This document shows, in pieces, positions 17,988-26,429 of a stretch of DNA of 64,000 nt; the stretch's first letter is position 1; each line of letters begins with the position of its first letter. A program made the position numbers and the translations under genes. Source of the stretch: an uncultured Bacteroidota bacterium (GTDB lineage Bacteria > Bacteroidota > Bacteroidia > Chitinophagales > Chitinophagaceae). The notes below the pieces were generated by a model. The model ran no database searches. It saw nothing but the letters and a program-made list of their open reading frames with translations, and had not been told where the DNA came from. The stretch spans positions 20,884 to 84,883 of the forward strand of contig CAISPO010000008.1 of NCBI GenBank assembly GCA_903887415.1, written 5' to 3'.

Positions 17988-18845
17988 ATGGCTACAGGAA
18001 AAAAAGGGAAAGCAACTTATTTTAATGCCATTATGGGTGTAGCCCTGGTGCTGTTCCTGATTGGCGTACTTGGGTGGCTGCTTATCAACGGCAGGGCATT
18101 ATCACGCGCATTCAAGGAAGAGCTGGAAGTGAATGTGGACTTTCATGATAATGTAACCGACGAGAGCGTGAACAGGATGAAAGGGATACTGATGAAGCAG
18201 CCCTTTGTCAGAGATGCACATATCATTACCAAGGATGAAGCAATGAAAATGGAAAACCAGGTGGAAGGCGGCAATATGATGGACTTCCTGGGCTACAACC
18301 CCCTGTTTACTTCCATAACCATGAAGCTGAATGAGGAATACGTAAATAAAGACAGCCTCAGCAAGATCAAAAAATTTGTGCTTCAGAGCAATGTGGTGCG
18401 GGATATGACCTGGCCCAATGTAGTTGTGGACCAAATGGACAGTAACCTGAAAAAAATAGGGATCATACTAGGGGGTATTACTTTCGTATTGCTCATCGTG
18501 GTTATCTTCCTTATTGATAATACCGTCCGCCTGGCTATGTTCAGCAGCAGGTTTATTATTAAGACCATGCAGATGGTGGGTGCTACCCGCTCATTTATCA
18601 CCCGGCCTTTCGATCTGCGCGCTTTTATCAATGGCCTCATCAGCGGAGTGGTGGCTGTTCTCGGTTTGTGGATCGTTATGTCGTTTGCCAATGCACAACT
18701 ACCCGTGCTAAAGACACTTACTGACCCCATTTTACTTGCAGCGCTTATTGTGAGCATGCTGGTACTGGGCATTATTATATCTATGATCAGCACACACAGG
18801 TCAGTAGTGAAGTATCTGAAAATGCATATTGACGACCTTTATTGA
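17988..18845 (+). CDS. ftsX: cell-division ABC-type permease FtsX
   Basis: A 285-residue inner-membrane protein with one N-terminal helix (ATYFNAIMGVALVLFLIGVLGWLLI), an extracytoplasmic domain of about 120 residues, and three C-terminal helices. This is the topology of FtsX, which with the ATPase FtsE controls peptidoglycan hydrolases at division. FtsE is not in the window. The ATG at 17988 is preferred to an upstream in-frame start at 17907 because the latter precedes the -7 box at 17924. The DUF3098 gene follows 38 bp later, a conserved Bacteroidota pair. Confidence 0.92.
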   Translation: MATGKKGKATYFNAIMGVALVLFLIGVLGWLLINGRALSRAFKEELEVNVDFHDNVTDESVNRMKGILMKQPFVRDAHIITKDEAMKMENQVEGGNMMDFLGYNPLFTSITMKLNEEYVNKDSLSKIKKFVLQSNVVRDMTWPNVVVDQMDSNLKKIGIILGGITFVLLIVVIFLIDNTVRLAMFSSRFIIKTMQMVGATRSFITRPFDLRAFINGLISGVVAVLGLWIVMSFANAQLPVLKTLTDPILLAALIVSMLVLGIIISMISTHRSVVKYLKMHIDDLY

Positions 18846-18883
18846 TTTTTTTGATTTAGCTTTTTTAACCTAATATTGCGATT

Positions 18884-19234
18884 ATGTCAACAGGAAAAAC
18901 AGGAACAACACCCCCGCCCTCACAAGCAGCTCCGGCGGCTAAAGCCACACCTGCGGTGAAACCACTAAAAGCTGCAATGCCGAAAAAAGAAGTGTCCTTT
19001 TTGTTTGATAGGGAGAACTATATGTGGATGATAGGCGGTGCAGCGCTGATACTTATCGGTTTTATGCTCATGTCTGGCGGTAAAAGCGCCAATCCGCATG
19101 AGTTTCATTATGATGAGATCTATAGTTTCCGCCGCATCACCCTGGCACCAATCGTCGTTTTGCTCGGCTTCTTTGTAGAGGTTTATGCCATTATGAAGAA
19201 ACCAAAGGAAACTATGCAGGAATCACAACTGTAA
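18884..19234 (+). CDS. DUF3098 membrane protein
   Basis: A 116-residue protein with an Ala/Pro-rich cytoplasmic start (residues 1-38), FLFDRENYMWMIGGAALILIGFMLMSGG as first membrane segment, and a second at ITLAPIVVLLGFFVEVYAIM. The sequence FLFxxENYxxMxxG is the family hallmark. In Bacteroidota the gene regularly follows ftsX, so a role in division or the envelope is inferred, although no function is established. A terminator at 19255-19283 closes the unit, so the undecaprenyl-diphosphatase gene often found next is absent here. Confidence 0.9.
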   Translation: MSTGKTGTTPPPSQAAPAAKATPAVKPLKAAMPKKEVSFLFDRENYMWMIGGAALILIGFMLMSGGKSANPHEFHYDEIYSFRRITLAPIVVLLGFFVEVYAIMKKPKETMQESQL

Positions 19235-19254
19235 AATACAGCCATATTATTTGG

Positions 19255-19283
19255 AAAGGACAGGCGCTCGCTTGTCCTTTTTT
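19255..19283 (+). terminator. intrinsic terminator of ftsX-DUF3098 unit
   Basis: Ten-base arms aaaggacagg and cttgtccttt (one G-T pair) with a cgctcg loop, running into a T-tract. It lies 20 bp after the DUF3098 stop. Confidence 0.8.
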
Positions 19284-19306
19284 ATTTGCATCCAACACTG
19301 CTCGCC

Positions 19307-19338
19307 TCAAAAGAAAAGCGGCGCAAAATATGCGCCGC
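19307..19338 (-). terminator. intrinsic terminator of H1-like gene
   Basis: Perfect 8-bp arms gcggcgca/tgcgccgc around a 5-base loop at 19318-19338. Read on the minus strand it is followed by TTTTCTTTT. It sits 25 bp after the stop of the lysine-rich gene. Confidence 0.8.
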
Positions 19339-19363
19339 AGTATCTTTTGTATTTTATAGTTTG

Positions 19364-19867
19364 TTATTCTGCCGATGTTACAATTATTGCCGCATCGCTA
19401 TCCATCATATTATCAGGCATAGATATCGCTTCTATCACCTCTATTACCATTGGCATCTCCGGCGCAGGCATTGGCATTGCCGCCACTGGCTTCTTCGCTA
19501 CCGGCTTTTTAGGCGCGGCTTTCTTCACTGCTGCCTTTTTCACGGGCGCTGCCTTCTTCGGTGCCGCTTTTTTGGGCGCTGCCTTTTTAGGCGCTGCCTT
19601 CTTTACAACTTTTTTAGGCGCGGCTTTCTTCGGCGCGGCTTTCTTTACCGCCTTTTTTGCAGGCGACGCTTTCTTTGGCGCTGCTTTTTTAACCGCCTTT
19701 TTGGGCGCTACTTTTTTTGGCGCGGCTTTCTTCGGTGCCGCCTTCTTTACAACTTTTTTTGGTGCTGCTTTCTTCGCAGGCGCTGCTTTTTTGGGCGCTG
19801 CTTTTTTGGCGGCGGCTTTCTTAGGCGCTGCTTTTTTCGGTGCTGCTTTTTTCTTGGAAGTTGCCAT
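19364..19867 (-). CDS. histone H1-like lysine/alanine/proline-rich protein
   Basis: A 167-residue protein. Residues about 1-128 are almost entirely repeats of the type AAPKK, KKAV and AKK, giving a very basic disordered arm like the C-terminal domain of histone H1 or AlgP/Hc1-like bacterial proteins. Residues about 130-167 are Met/Pro-rich, then acidic (PMVIEVIEAISMPDNMMDSDAA). It probably binds and compacts DNA, or RNA, in the nucleoid; that is inferred from composition. The repeats make the gene prone to length change. It has its own terminator and is convergent with ftsX-DUF3098. Confidence 0.8.
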   Translation of the reverse strand: MATSKKKAAPKKAAPKKAAAKKAAPKKAAPAKKAAPKKVVKKAAPKKAAPKKVAPKKAVKKAAPKKASPAKKAVKKAAPKKAAPKKVVKKAAPKKAAPKKAAPKKAAPVKKAAVKKAAPKKPVAKKPVAAMPMPAPEMPMVIEVIEAISMPDNMMDSDAAIIVTSAE

Positions 19868-20087
19868 GATTTCAACGTTTGTTAGTGAAGATAAATGTGT
19901 TTGTTTTCTTTAAGGTTATGAATTAGTGTTCAAGTTATGAAAACAAAACAAAATAATACTACTTTATGGCGTTTTTTTTTCTACGGAAGAGGTATTGGCA
20001 CGTTTTTAATATTTACTAGGGTGTAAAAGATTCTGCAGGTAAGCAAACTGTATAATCAGTTGGAACATCATTTAAAAGCTCTTTATT

Positions 20088-20222
20088 ATGAAAACGAAAC
20101 GGTTGATATTCGCACTACTGATAGCCTTCGGCTTTAGCCTCTCATCGTGCTATGTGGAAGAACATCCGCACCATGGCTGGCATCACCATCACCACGACGA
20201 AGCCGAAGTGATCATCAGGTAA
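20088..20222 (+). CDS. tiny His-rich lipoprotein
   Basis: A 44-codon gene: MKTKRLIFALLIAFGFSLSSC signal with lipobox (Cys 21), then a mature peptide of only 24 residues with HPHHG and WHHHHH clusters followed by an acidic DEAE. A perfect 11-bp-arm terminator at 20252-20286 directly behind it strongly supports an expressed unit. The His cluster suggests metal binding (Zn, Ni or Cu) at the membrane surface, which is inference only. A similar gene lies at 23503-23616. Confidence 0.7.
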   Translation: MKTKRLIFALLIAFGFSLSSCYVEEHPHHGWHHHHHDEAEVIIR

Positions 20223-20251
20223 AGTATAAACAAACGAAGCATAAACAGGCT

Positions 20252-20286
20252 AATGGCCATGCAAAAACGCATGGCCATTTGTTTTT
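20252..20286 (+). terminator. intrinsic terminator
   Basis: Perfect 11-bp arms aatggccatgc/gcatggccatt with an aaaaac loop, followed by a T-rich tail (tttgttttt). It ends the tiny lipoprotein gene. Confidence 0.85.
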
Positions 20287-20319
20287 GGCCTTTAACAAAG
20301 TATTTTATCCATAGTTTAT

Positions 20320-20327
20320 TATGTTTG
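20320..20327 (+). promoter_or_regulatory. -7 box (TATGTTTG)
   Basis: TATGTTTG matches TAnnTTTG and lies 17 bp before the GTG start at 20344. This would give a very short leader and supports that start. Confidence 0.4.
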
Positions 20328-20343
20328 GGGTAAATATTTTATT

Positions 20344-20754
20344 GTGAAGCGCATCACCACCCTTTTATTCGCTGCTGTAATCTTCGCGGCATGTCATTCC
20401 GGCGAGCAGCAGCCATCGGCTAAATATGAAGAAAAGAAAGCTACGCTTGAAGATATGGAGCGCGAAAGCCCGTTGAAATTCCTGAGGGTAAATGCCTCAC
20501 ATCATGGCAACCTGCTTAACCAAACGGTTGTAGAGGGAGAGATCAGTAATAAGGCCACATTAGTTGCCTATAAAAATATCCAGGTGCAGGTATCCTTCCT
20601 GGACAAAGACAATGCGCTGATAGAAAAACAAAAGGAAACACTGGACGATGTTGTAAAGCCAGGCAGTTCAATGGATTTCAAAATTAAGACCACTCATGTG
20701 AAAGGAGCCAGTTCCGTAACAATAGATATTATTGCCGCAATGGCGGATAAGTGA
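20344..20754 (+). CDS. lipoprotein of unknown function (FxLYD-like)
   Basis: A 136-residue protein starting at GTG 20344, with signal and lipobox MKRITTLLFAAVIFAAC (Cys 17). The mature part has a beta-sandwich look: NQTVVEGEISNKATLVAYKNIQVQVSFLDKDNALIEKQKETL, then VKPGSSMDFKIKTTH. This resembles the FxLYD-type domains of secreted bacterial proteins, in which an added-on modification (GEIxN..A...YKNIxVxVxFxD) is typical. It has its own promoter-like box and terminator, so it is probably monocistronic. Confidence 0.75.
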   Translation: MKRITTLLFAAVIFAACHSGEQQPSAKYEEKKATLEDMERESPLKFLRVNASHHGNLLNQTVVEGEISNKATLVAYKNIQVQVSFLDKDNALIEKQKETLDDVVKPGSSMDFKIKTTHVKGASSVTIDIIAAMADK

Positions 20755-20779
20755 GTACAACCCAACCAGAACTATATCG

Positions 20780-20809
20780 CCCATAGCAAACGCTATGGGT
20801 TTATTTTTT
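20780..20809 (+). terminator. intrinsic terminator
   Basis: Perfect 8-bp arms cccatagc/gctatggg with an aaac loop and a T-rich tail, 25 bp after the lipoprotein stop and 45 bp before the sigma-factor start. Confidence 0.85.
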
Positions 20810-20853
20810 AAATTTCCTGTAACTTTTTTTTCGCTCAACCGATATACTATTGA

Positions 20854-21330
20854 ATGGATGCTAAGGAGTACAATGCATGTGTACGTGAATGGGCCGATGC
20901 CCTTTTTCGGTTCGCCTGCAAATGTACCGGCCAGGCGAACGACGCGCATGACGTAGTACAAAGCTCATTCGAAGTTCTTTGGCAAAAAAAGGGAGAGGTG
21001 GAAGCAAGCAAAGGAAAAGCATTTCTCTTCCAGGTAGCATACCGGAAATCGATAGACAACTACCGGAAAGGCATAAAGATAACTTATGCGGCGCCCCCTG
21101 AAGAATCCTATGCACCTCATAACCCTGACCTAAAAAAAATACTGGACCGTGCGCTGGGGCAACTGGATGAGCAGGCCCGTGCATTGGTACTGCTAAAAGA
21201 TTATGAGGGTTACCATTATGAAGAGATAGCTCAAATAACGGGACTAACGGATTCGCAGGTAAAGGTCTATCTGCACCGGGCAAGAAAAATATTGAAAGAA
21301 TACCTGGTGAGGGTTGAAAACATTATATAG
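20854..21330 (+). CDS. ECF-type RNA polymerase sigma factor
   Basis: A 158-residue sigma-70 family protein. The sigma2 region spans about 8-75 (ALFRFACKCTGQANDAHDVVQSSFEVLWQKK, with KAFLFQVAYRKSIDNYRK after it). The sigma4 region spans about 95-150 (LDEQARALVLLKDYEGYHYEEIAQITGLTDSQVKVYLHRARKIL), whose helix-turn-helix reads the -35 element. The next gene begins at the base after its stop codon and encodes a membrane protein that fits an anti-sigma factor. The pair probably forms a surface-signalling switch. Confidence 0.92.
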   Translation: MDAKEYNACVREWADALFRFACKCTGQANDAHDVVQSSFEVLWQKKGEVEASKGKAFLFQVAYRKSIDNYRKGIKITYAAPPEESYAPHNPDLKKILDRALGQLDEQARALVLLKDYEGYHYEEIAQITGLTDSQVKVYLHRARKILKEYLVRVENII

Positions 21331-22197
21331 ATGATAGGCTGGGAAAACTATGAGGAGTATATGATGATGCACGCCGATGGCGAGCTGCAGCCTGCTGAAA
21401 AGCAGGAATTGATGGACTTTGTTGCAGCCCATCCTGATCTGAAAGCTGAGCTGAGAGCATTCAGCCTTACCCACCTGTCTCCTGACGAAACTATTGTTTA
21501 TGCTGGTAAAGATTTATTGCTCAAACCAGAGCCATCAAGGCGTATCATTGCCTTCCCGCAGTGGCGCAGGTATGCAATAGCGGCGGGTGTTGCATTGTTG
21601 GTGTCCTTGTCATTCTATAAATACAGAGAAGTAAATAAAAGTGTCGATGGAATTACGGTTACACACACAATGCCGGTTATGCCAAAAGCCGTACAACCGG
21701 TTATTGATACAAATACCGCTTTCGTACCGAAGGAAGTACAATCACCCAAGACGGGTGTTGCCATAGTAACTTCTCCACGAAAAATTGCACCGGTTACAAA
21801 TCGTAGGCAGCACAAGCCGATTATGCCCCTGATCAAAGAAGAGAAAGAGGAACAGGCCGTTGCCGCAATAAAGGATACAACAACAAAGGCTGTCCAGCCA
21901 ATTGCGCCGGTTGAACAACCCCAGGTAGCAGTAAAGAAGGAACAACCGTTTATTCATGTTGATACCACAGCCACTGTTGCCGCGTTGCCAGTTCCCGAAG
22001 CGCAGGATGATAGGATGCCGAAGAAGAGATCGCTTATCGACAGGCTGCCAATAGACGAGTCCAACAAGAATCAGCTCAGGAAATTATTTCGTGTCGCGAA
22101 AGGCACCTACAATGGAGTGAACAAAGTAAAGCAAGAGCTTGATGCCGGCGAAATCACAGTGAGCGTAGAAGATAACAAACTTAGAGTCTCGTTTTAA
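21331..22197 (+). CDS. probable membrane anti-sigma factor
   Basis: A 288-residue protein starting immediately after the sigma-factor stop. The N-terminal part (ENYEEYMMMHADGELQPAEKQELMDFVAAHPDLKAEL) has the DGEL pattern of anti-sigma cytoplasmic domains but lacks the zinc HxxxCxxC motif. One membrane helix lies at about 78-97 (YAIAAGVALLVSLSFY). A Pro/Thr/Lys-rich periplasmic linker follows, then a conserved-looking C-terminal segment (DRLPIDESNKNQLRKLFRVAKGT). It should hold the sigma factor at the membrane until an envelope signal arrives; this is inferred from position and topology. Confidence 0.7.
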   Translation: MIGWENYEEYMMMHADGELQPAEKQELMDFVAAHPDLKAELRAFSLTHLSPDETIVYAGKDLLLKPEPSRRIIAFPQWRRYAIAAGVALLVSLSFYKYREVNKSVDGITVTHTMPVMPKAVQPVIDTNTAFVPKEVQSPKTGVAIVTSPRKIAPVTNRRQHKPIMPLIKEEKEEQAVAAIKDTTTKAVQPIAPVEQPQVAVKKEQPFIHVDTTATVAALPVPEAQDDRMPKKRSLIDRLPIDESNKNQLRKLFRVAKGTYNGVNKVKQELDAGEITVSVEDNKLRVSF

Positions 22198-22208
22198 AAA
22201 CAAAAATT

Positions 22209-23447
22209 ATGAACCGAATAATTTGCGCAATAGCCATGGCTATCGGCGTGCTGGCCACAGGTCTGGCATATGCACAGGACAGTACGACACAGAAAGGAAA
22301 GGGAGCGAACACAATCCGCCTCGGCTCAAGAGGGTTGAAAATAACCCGTGAGAACGAATGGCAACATAAAAACCCAACATGGGAAGCTAAAGACGCTTAT
22401 CATGCCATGAAGCGTATAGACAGCAATGACTACGTTTACACCATACCTAACCTGCGCAACTATTACAGGCTTGGTGCTGATACACAGATCAAAGACATAG
22501 CACTGATATTTAAAGATTCATTGGGCAATATTCAGACCGGCAACATGTTTATTCATGTCTGGAAATCGGCTGATGCCGGTTCGAAGCATACTGCGCATAC
22601 AGACCCTACCTGTACTACCGTCCCTTCGCAGATCATAGACAGCACAGAAAGTGTAACCCTTCATTTTCACCCATACGATAGCCGGCATGGCAATAATTTA
22701 CAAGGTTTCAAAGGGACAATATTTATTTATACCGGGGTCATCACAGATCCGCCTGGCAGTAACTATGAGGATGACAGGGATAAAGAAGAAGGAGATTTCG
22801 ATACGCACTGGGGCATCCTGGACCTTGGCTTTAATACTATAGCAGATAATACCAATTACAATTCCCCTGCGGTAAAAACTTTTTTAAACGTACCCGCAAG
22901 CAGGCAAAATTCCAGCCTTTTGGATCTCAGGCAAGCGAAGTCAATAAACGTGAACATTTACCCATTCATGGAAACGCTATACGCATTGAAAAGGAAAAAC
23001 CAGAAGATAAATATCTCAACGGGAATAGGCCTGCAGTTATATAACTTCCGGTATGAAAACCCGGTGACGTTTACCCATAGCCCTAATACCGTGGTGCTGG
23101 ATACGGTGAGCTTCAAAAAAGACAAATTGGCTTTTGATTACTTGAATGTGCCGCTGATGATCACATTTAAAACACGGCTTCATAAAGATAAATGGCTGGT
23201 TTATGGTGTAGGTATTACTGCAGGTTACAGCATCGCCACCTGGACCAAGCAGGAAGCAGGCGGCCACAAAATGAAGCTCCATGACGACTTTGGTTTTTCC
23301 AACTTCAACAGTTGCCTTACAGGGGAGATCGGCCTTTCTAATACGGTACGTTTGTATGGTACTTACCAGCTGACTAATATGTTTGGCGCGAGCACGGGTA
23401 TGAACCAGCACCCGATTAGCTTCGGCTTCCGCTTTTTCGCGATATAA
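22209..23447 (+). CDS. outer-membrane beta-barrel protein (PorT-like)
   Basis: A 412-residue exported protein (signal MNRIICAIAMAIGVLATGLAYAQ) in the sigma/anti-sigma operon, 11 bp after the anti-sigma gene. The N-terminal half has a DxxxDxKEEGDFDTHWGILDLGFN region that leads into a barrel: LNVPLMITFKTRL, WLVYGVGITAGYS, LTGEIGLSNTVRLYGTYQLTNMF and a terminal ISFGFRFFAI ending in an aromatic, as in outer-membrane proteins. It may be the sensor or target of the sigma switch. Ligand unknown. Confidence 0.65.
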   Translation: MNRIICAIAMAIGVLATGLAYAQDSTTQKGKGANTIRLGSRGLKITRENEWQHKNPTWEAKDAYHAMKRIDSNDYVYTIPNLRNYYRLGADTQIKDIALIFKDSLGNIQTGNMFIHVWKSADAGSKHTAHTDPTCTTVPSQIIDSTESVTLHFHPYDSRHGNNLQGFKGTIFIYTGVITDPPGSNYEDDRDKEEGDFDTHWGILDLGFNTIADNTNYNSPAVKTFLNVPASRQNSSLLDLRQAKSINVNIYPFMETLYALKRKNQKINISTGIGLQLYNFRYENPVTFTHSPNTVVLDTVSFKKDKLAFDYLNVPLMITFKTRLHKDKWLVYGVGITAGYSIATWTKQEAGGHKMKLHDDFGFSNFNSCLTGEIGLSNTVRLYGTYQLTNMFGASTGMNQHPISFGFRFFAI

Positions 23448-23502
23448 CCGGTTTTAACGTATTGTTTCTTCATAATGGCACGTTTTCTGCTGGTTATATG
23501 GC

Positions 23503-23616
23503 ATGAAAATGAAAGGGATAATATTCTCTGTGATAGTGGTATTCTTGCTGATACTCTCATCGTGCGCTACAAGGCACCATGGCTGCCGCGACCATCATAG
23601 ATATGAATACTGGTAA
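23503..23616 (+). CDS. tiny His-rich lipoprotein
   Basis: A 37-codon gene: MKMKGIIFSVIVVFLLILSSC signal with lipobox (Cys 21), then a 16-residue mature peptide ATRHHGCRDHHRYEYW. The layout matches the 44-codon gene at 20088-20222 (LSSC, HHG, further His pairs). It lies 55 bp after the outer-membrane gene of the sigma operon. The His and Cys content suggests metal or haem contact, which is speculative. Confidence 0.55.
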   Translation: MKMKGIIFSVIVVFLLILSSCATRHHGCRDHHRYEYW

Positions 23617-23658
23617 ACCGGTACAGGAACGCTGATTAAATAAATGCCTCCAAACACG

Positions 23659-23666
23659 TACCTTTG
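23659..23666 (+). promoter_or_regulatory. -7 box (TACCTTTG) for metH
   Basis: TACCTTTG fits TAnnTTTG and lies 23 bp before the metH start. No B12 riboswitch is visible in the 70-bp leader region. Confidence 0.5.
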
Positions 23667-23689
23667 CAGCGTTTTTATAAATATTAATA

Positions 23690-26410
23690 ATGTCTGAAAT
23701 AAGACCTTTTTTGAGGCTTAGTGGCCTGGAGCCGCTGGTGGTGCGGCCGGAGAGTAATTTTCTAAATGTTGGTGAGCGTACTAATGTGACGGGGTCAAAG
23801 AAATTTGCACGTCTCATCCGTGAAAATAAATATGAGGAAGCCTTGTCCGTAGCCCGCCAGCAAGTGGAAAGCGGCGCGCAGATACTTGACATAAACATGG
23901 ACGACGCCCTGCTGGATGGTGTGCAGGCAATGACCACTTTTGTGAACCTGCTGCAGGCAGAACCCGATATCGCCCGCATACCCATTATGCTCGATTCTTC
24001 CAAGTTTGCGATCATAGAAGCCGGGCTGAAATGCGTGCAGGGTAAATGCATCGTGAACTCTATCTCCATGAAAGAAGGAGAGGAGAAGTTCATAGAGCAG
24101 GCGGAGATATGCCGCAGCTATGGTGCATCGGTTATCGTTATGGCGTTTGACGAAACAGGCCAGGCTGATACGCTGGATAAAAAAGTAAACATCTCACAGC
24201 GCGCTTATGATATTCTCACGAAGCAAGTAGGCTTTCATCCTGAAGACATCATCTTCGACCCGAACATTTTTGCGATAGCTACAGGCATTGAAGAGCATAA
24301 TAACTATGGGGTTGATTTTATTGAGGCCACGCGGGTCATCAAACAAAGAATGCCCCTTACCAAAGTGAGCGGCGGCGTGAGCAACATATCTTTCTCTTTT
24401 CGGGGCAACGATACAGTACGCGAGGCCATGCACAGTGTATTCCTTTACCACGCTATTAAAGCCGGTATGGACATGGGCATTGTGAATGCCGGTGCGCTGG
24501 TGGTATATGATGAGATAGAACCAAAGCTCCGTGAACTATGCGAAGATGTGATCCTTAACAGGAACCCTGACGCCACAGAACGCCTCGTAACTTTTGCCGA
24601 TACCGTAAAAGCAAAAGGCAAGGAAGAAAAGAAAGATGATGTGTGGCGCAGCCACGCAGTGGAAGAGCGCCTGAAACATGCGCTGGTAAATGGCATCACC
24701 GATTTTATAGATGCAGATACAGAAGAGGCAAGGGTGAAATACCCCAAGCCCCTTGATGTAATAGAGGGCCCGTTGATGGATGGCATGAATGTGGTGGGCG
24801 ACCTGTTTGGCAGCGGCAAAATGTTCCTGCCGCAAGTGGTAAAGAGCGCCCGTGTGATGAAGAAGAGCGTTGCCTACCTGTTCCCATTCATTGAAGCGGA
24901 AAAAGAAGAACGCAGGCTGGCACACATAAAGGCAGGAACAATAAATGAAGAGAGCGCAGGCGCTGCAAAAATATTGATGGCGACCGTGAAGGGCGATGTG
25001 CATGATATAGGCAAGAACATTGTAGGTGTAGTGCTGGGCTGCAATGGCTATGACGTGATAGACCTAGGCGTAATGGTACATGCCGATAAAATATTGGATA
25101 CCGCCCAAAAAGAGAACGTGGACCTGATAGGCCTCAGCGGCCTCATCACCCCATCGCTGGATGAGATGGTGCATGTAGCCAAAGAAATGAAACGCAGGGG
25201 CATGACGCAACCATTGCTGATAGGCGGCGCTACTACCAGCCGTATGCATACCGCGGTGAAGATAGCCCCGCAATATGATAATGGGGTGGTGTATGTGCTG
25301 GATGCAAGCCGCAGCGTAACCGTGGCCGGCAACCTGCTAAATAAAGAACAGAAGGGCCAGTTCCTGGAAACCATAGGTAACGAGTATATCAAACTACAGG
25401 AAGATTTTGAAAATAAAAAATCTGCAAAGCAATATATCACATTCCAGCAGGCGCAGGCCAATGCTGCAAAGATAGACTGGGCAAACTATACGCCACCGAA
25501 ACCTGCATTGCATGGCACCCGCACCTTCGGCGATTACGACCTTAACGAAATACGGAACTATATAGACTGGGGGCCATTCTTCATAGCATGGGAAATGAAA
25601 GGTAAATTCCCGGATATCCTGAAAGACGCAACAGTAGGGGTAGAAGCTACTAAGCTATATAACGATGCCAATGCGCTCCTTGATAAAGTGATCAATGAGA
25701 AATGGCTTACTGCCCGCGGAGTAATAGGTTTTTGGGAAGCACGGAAAATTGCTCCCGATACTATTGTTCTGAAAGATACGAATGGTAAAGACCTTGCGCA
25801 CCTCGAGTCTTTGCGCCAGCAGGTGAAGAAAGCACCGGGGCAACCAAGTTTTTCGCTGGCTGATTTTATCCGGCCCTACACCTTTAGCAGTGAGCACGAA
25901 ATAAAAGATTATATGGGCGCCTTTGCAGTGAGCATACATGGCATAGAGCCGCACCTGCAGAAATTCGTGGCTGACCATGACGACTATAACAAGATCATGC
26001 TGCAGGCCCTTGCCGACCGCCTTGCGGAAGCGTTTGCAGAGTTACTGCACCTGCGGGTACGAAACGAATTCTGGGGCTATGCGAAGGACGAAAATATAGC
26101 CATACCAGACCTGATCAAAGAAAGCTACCAGGGCATACGTCCAGCCCCGGGCTATCCGGCATGTCCCGATCATACCGAAAAGTATAAATTGTTTGACCTG
26201 CTTGATGCCACCGAAACAGCGGGCATCACACTTACCGAATCATTGGCCATGTATCCCGGCGCATCTGTATGTGGCTGGTACTTCAGCCACCCGGAAAGCC
26301 ACTACTTCGGTATAGGGCACATAGAAAATGACCAGTTGCACGACTATGCGAAACGGAAGGACATGAGTATAGAAGACATGAGCAGGTGGCTATCACCAAT
26401 ATTGGATTAA
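23690..26410 (+). CDS. metH: methionine synthase, cobalamin-dependent, without homocysteine domain
   Basis: A 906-residue protein covering the last four modules of MetH: the methyltetrahydrofolate (pterin-binding) domain from [16 protein letters not shown] at about residue 23, a helical cap at about 350-420, the cobalamin-binding domain with DVHDIGKNI (His 438 as lower Co ligand), and the SAM-dependent reactivation domain ending in [22 protein letters not shown]. The N-terminal zinc homocysteine methyltransferase module is absent, not just truncated, since the protein starts cleanly at the folate domain. In Bacteroidota that module is usually a separate gene, which is not in this window. Confidence 0.94.
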   Translation: MSEIRPFLRLSGLEPLVVRPESNFLNVGERTNVTGSKKFARLIRENKYEEALSVARQQVESGAQILDINMDDALLDGVQAMTTFVNLLQAEPDIARIPIMLDSSKFAIIEAGLKCVQGKCIVNSISMKEGEEKFIEQAEICRSYGASVIVMAFDETGQADTLDKKVNISQRAYDILTKQVGFHPEDIIFDPNIFAIATGIEEHNNYGVDFIEATRVIKQRMPLTKVSGGVSNISFSFRGNDTVREAMHSVFLYHAIKAGMDMGIVNAGALVVYDEIEPKLRELCEDVILNRNPDATERLVTFADTVKAKGKEEKKDDVWRSHAVEERLKHALVNGITDFIDADTEEARVKYPKPLDVIEGPLMDGMNVVGDLFGSGKMFLPQVVKSARVMKKSVAYLFPFIEAEKEERRLAHIKAGTINEESAGAAKILMATVKGDVHDIGKNIVGVVLGCNGYDVIDLGVMVHADKILDTAQKENVDLIGLSGLITPSLDEMVHVAKEMKRRGMTQPLLIGGATTSRMHTAVKIAPQYDNGVVYVLDASRSVTVAGNLLNKEQKGQFLETIGNEYIKLQEDFENKKSAKQYITFQQAQANAAKIDWANYTPPKPALHGTRTFGDYDLNEIRNYIDWGPFFIAWEMKGKFPDILKDATVGVEATKLYNDANALLDKVINEKWLTARGVIGFWEARKIAPDTIVLKDTNGKDLAHLESLRQQVKKAPGQPSFSLADFIRPYTFSSEHEIKDYMGAFAVSIHGIEPHLQKFVADHDDYNKIMLQALADRLAEAFAELLHLRVRNEFWGYAKDENIAIPDLIKESYQGIRPAPGYPACPDHTEKYKLFDLLDATETAGITLTESLAMYPGASVCGWYFSHPESHYFGIGHIENDQLHDYAKRKDMSIEDMSRWLSPILD

Positions 26411-26429
26411 GGAAAAACAGAAAACCCAA

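Noticed and set aside
19251..19913. 220-codon plus-strand frame rich in GAAFFGAAF
   Set aside because: It is the complement of the AAPKK repeats of the H1-like gene; its composition is a shadow of those repeats.
23616..23690. Possible cobalamin riboswitch upstream of metH
   Set aside because: The 73-bp gap is too short and lacks the B12-box pattern; only a -7 promoter box is seen.
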